Below, one piece after another: positions 4,117 to 6,204 of a stretch of DNA of 6,204 nt. Each line of letters starts with the position of its first letter. Positions within the stretch are counted from its first letter, which is position 1. Location of the stretch: NCBI GenBank assembly GCA_030745955.1, contig JASLNQ010000042.1, forward strand, positions 1 through 6,204, read 5' to 3'. The DNA comes from Dehalococcoidia bacterium. GTDB lineage: Bacteria; Chloroflexota; Dehalococcoidia; UBA1151; UBA1328. The translations under genes and the position numbers were made by a program. The notes beneath the pieces are model-generated. The model did not search any database, was not told the DNA's origin, and saw only the letters and a program-made list of their open reading frames with translations.

Positions 4117-5949
4117 ATGAGCGGCGTTCTTGAAGACAAAGTAGCTATCGTCACGGGCGCAGGTCGCGGGATCGGTCGTGCCATCGCCGAGGAGCTCGCG
4201 GCCAACGGCGCGAAGGTCGTGGTGAACGACGCTGGCGTTTCGCTTTCGGGCGAGGCCGAACCGGACAACCCGGTTGACGGGGTGGTTGCGGGAATCAGGG
4301 CTTCCGGCGGCGAGGCTGTGTCGATTGCCGAGTCGGTCGTCACTTTCGACGGTGGCGGTCGGATCGTGCAGGCCGCACTCGATTCGTTCGGGCGACTGGA
4401 CATTGTTGTCACCGCCGCAGGGATTCTCCGCGACCGGATGATCTACAACATGACCGAGGAAGAGTGGGACGACGTCTACTCGGTCCACCTCAAGGGGACC
4501 TTCAACGTAGTCCGGCACGCCGCTCCCCTGTTCAGGGCACAGCGTGGTGGCCGCGTCATCACACTTACTTCCGAATCGGGACTGGTGGGATTTTCCGGGC
4601 AGGCAAACTACGGTGCCGCAAAGTCCGGCATCGCGGGGTTCACGAAGGTTGTTGCGAAGGACCTCGGCAAGTACGGCGTGACGGCCAATTCGATCGCACC
4701 GCGCGCCGAAACCCGGATGGTCGAGTCGATACCCGAAAACACCAGGGCCAGGCTTGCCGGGCAGGGTCTGATGCCGACAGGAGGCGAAGCGTCGTGGGAG
4801 CCCGATGACGTAGCGCCGTTCGCAGCGTTCCTGGCTTCGGACTACTCGGCACCGGTTAACGGGCAGGTGTTCCTTGTGTACGGCGGCAACGTAATCCATA
4901 TGACCCCGCCGCGGCGCGAGAAGACGATCTTTAACTCGACTCCACTCGCAACCTGGGAGCCAGAACAGCTCGATGCGCAGGTGAAGCCGGACCTGCTGGC
5001 ATTGCCTGCGGTTGCTCGTTCATCACCGGCCACACAGCCCGCCAGCAAGCGGCTCGACGGCAAGGTGGCGATCGTGACAGGCGCCGGTCGTGGGATAGGC
5101 CGGGGAATCGCAAAGGCCATGGCGGCCCAGGGTGCCTCGGTGGTGGTCGCCGACGTTGGCGCAGCGCTGGACGGCGCCGGCGAGGACTCCACTCCGGCCG
5201 CACAGGTCGTCGAAGAGATTTCAGAGCTTGGCGGCAAGGCGGTCGCTTCGTACCACTCAGTGGCGACGATGGAGGGCGGCGGGAATATCGTCAAAAAGGC
5301 GATGGAGGAGTTCGGACGATTGGACATTGTTGTGACGGCTGCCGGCATTCTGCGCGACCGGATGCTGTTCAACATGACGGAGCAGGAATGGGACGACGTG
5401 CTGGCTGTCCACCTGAAAGGCACTTTCTCGGTCATTCAGCCTGCATCGAAGATATTCAGGGAACAGGGTAGCGGTCGGATCGTGACCTTCAGCTCGGTGT
5501 CGGGGCTGTACGGGTACGGCGGCCAGTCGAACTACGGTGCGGCGAAGGACGCCATCGCCGGGTTCACCCGCGTGGTTGCGAAGGACCTGGCGCCATCGGG
5601 CGTCACGGCGAATGTCATTTCACCCGGTGCCCACACCCGGATGACCGATTCGGTCCCCGACTCGACCCGGGCCATGCGGAAGGGTGAGTTCCTGTCGCCG
5701 CCGGAGGGGGTGCTGTCCGACGATCCCGAGCAGGTGGCGCCGATGATCGCGTGGCTGGCGTCGGACCAGGCTTCGGACGTGACAGGCCGGATTTTCCACT
5801 GCGTTGGCAACCGGGTGAGCCTGATGAATTCACCGGGGCATGGCAGGTCGATTCACAAGGACGGTCGCTGGCGGGTCGAGGAGCTGGCGGCGATCTTCCA
5901 GGAGACGATCGGGCTGGACCTGGTCAACCCAGCACCACCGCAGGATTAG
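4117..5949 (+). CDS. Tandem short-chain dehydrogenase (two MFE-2-like SDR domains), 3-hydroxyacyl-CoA dehydrogenase
   Basis: This 610-residue protein is about twice normal SDR length and contains two complete SDR domains joined by a linker near 285-312. Domain 1 has TGAGRGIG (13-20), Asp38 ending beta-2 (suggesting NAD preference), TAAGILRDR (99-107) and a Ser152/Tyr165/Lys169 triad. Domain 2 repeats these at a constant offset of 308: TGAGRGIG (321-328), Asp346, TAAGILRDR (407-415) and Ser460/Tyr473/Lys477. Residues 98-131 and 406-439 agree at 28 of 34 positions, so the domains arose by duplication. AGILRDR, VHLKGTF, GQxNYGAAK and TRM are like the dehydrogenase domain of peroxisomal MFE-2/HSD17B4; fungal MFE-2 also has two such domains. 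Expected reaction: (R)-3-hydroxyacyl-CoA to 3-ketoacyl-CoA. AAGGA at 4103-4107 lies 9 bases before the ATG. In both domains the usual NNAG is TAAG; domain 1 has APRAETRM where domain 2 has SPGAHTRM. Confidence 0.85.
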   Translation: MSGVLEDKVAIVTGAGRGIGRAIAEELAANGAKVVVNDAGVSLSGEAEPDNPVDGVVAGIRASGGEAVSIAESVVTFDGGGRIVQAALDSFGRLDIVVTAAGILRDRMIYNMTEEEWDDVYSVHLKGTFNVVRHAAPLFRAQRGGRVITLTSESGLVGFSGQANYGAAKSGIAGFTKVVAKDLGKYGVTANSIAPRAETRMVESIPENTRARLAGQGLMPTGGEASWEPDDVAPFAAFLASDYSAPVNGQVFLVYGGNVIHMTPPRREKTIFNSTPLATWEPEQLDAQVKPDLLALPAVARSSPATQPASKRLDGKVAIVTGAGRGIGRGIAKAMAAQGASVVVADVGAALDGAGEDSTPAAQVVEEISELGGKAVASYHSVATMEGGGNIVKKAMEEFGRLDIVVTAAGILRDRMLFNMTEQEWDDVLAVHLKGTFSVIQPASKIFREQGSGRIVTFSSVSGLYGYGGQSNYGAAKDAIAGFTRVVAKDLAPSGVTANVISPGAHTRMTDSVPDSTRAMRKGEFLSPPEGVLSDDPEQVAPMIAWLASDQASDVTGRIFHCVGNRVSLMNSPGHGRSIHKDGRWRVEELAAIFQETIGLDLVNPAPPQD

Positions 5950-6204
5950 GGCGCGGGGTGTGGGGGGCGTGGCCGCGATTGCGGGTGATGGCTTCGTGCC
6001 GTCCTTCGAGGGCCTCAGGAGGAGGATGACGCAATTGGCACTGGAGACGATACTGGCTACCGGCACCCGAGGTGTTCAAGCCCAGGCTTCAGTTGGCCGC
6101 AAATTCGAGATAATCATTGGTAACACCACTGGCACAGGTCAAATACCAAAACCGTTTGAAAAAGGACCGAACAACAGTTGCACGTCGAATCAAATGTGAT
6201 GGTC
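5950..6204. other. Downstream region without a convincing gene
   Basis: About 255 bases follow the SDR stop codon. The open frames here continue from within the SDR gene in other registers and lack start signals or recognisable motifs. The first part is G-rich; from about 6090 the sequence becomes A/T-richer and may be the upstream region of a gene beyond the edge. A small interrupted inverted repeat lies at 6002-6020 (TCCT, GAGG, CCTC, AGGA arms). No clear terminator with a U-tract is visible after the SDR gene. Confidence 0.4.

Noticed and set aside
3736..4899. A 387-codon open frame on the minus strand across the hydratase and SDR genes
   Set aside because: It mirrors the high-G+C codons of two genes whose catalytic motifs are clear on the plus strand; its translation is rich in Arg, His, Cys and Pro and shows no domain.
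6002..6020. Short inverted repeat as terminator of the operon
   Set aside because: The stem is interrupted by two unpaired bases, the loop is minimal and no U-tract follows, so it is not supported as a terminator.
5840..6199. A 119-codon plus-strand frame over the end of the SDR gene and the right flank
   Set aside because: Half of it is out-of-frame SDR sequence, the remainder has no motif, and no start signal supports it.

Overview
The window looks like ordinary bacterial chromosome with moderately high G+C. All confidently called genes are on the + strand. They use Shine-Dalgarno-led starts in some cases and apparently leaderless starts in others. The gene families (a CcdA-type membrane protein, MaoC-type hot-dog hydratases and a family of short-chain dehydrogenases resembling peroxisomal multifunctional enzyme 2) and the structured intergenic repeats suggest a Chloroflexota (Dehalococcoidia/SAR202-like) or actinobacterial genome. 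That placement is inference from style only; no rRNA or marker gene is present.

Layout. 1-256: an unresolved reading frame cut by the left edge, open on both strands in the same codon register. 257-439: intergenic, with an 8+8 bp perfect dyad at 362-385. 440-1381: a CcdA-like seven-helix membrane protein with exactly two cysteines, followed by a UUCG-loop terminator. 1605-2312: a class I SAM-dependent methyltransferase, visibly poorer in G+C than its neighbours, behind two extended -10-like boxes. 2313-2556: no gene, but a perfect GAAA-loop hairpin and a larger imperfect inverted repeat. 2557-3030: a small four-helix membrane protein of unknown function with a basic tail. 3081-5949: three co-directional genes forming a probable operon. 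5950-6204: no convincing gene.

The core of the window is the 3081-5949 operon. Two hot-dog proteins, one with a degenerate active site and one with the intact Asp/His pair, overlap by 14 bp and probably form a heteromeric (R)-specific enoyl-CoA hydratase. Next comes a 610-residue protein made of two complete, catalytically intact SDR domains in tandem. Together these parts reproduce, as separate polypeptides, the domain set of fungal peroxisomal MFE-2 (two SDR domains plus a double-hot-dog hydratase 2). The likely job is hydration of trans-2-enoyl-CoA to (R)-3-hydroxyacyl-CoA and its oxidation to 3-ketoacyl-CoA, in degradation of a fatty, branched, sterol-like or other acyl-CoA. The substrate cannot be read from the sequence, and no thiolase or acyl-CoA ligase lies in the window. 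The upstream genes show no obvious functional link to this operon.
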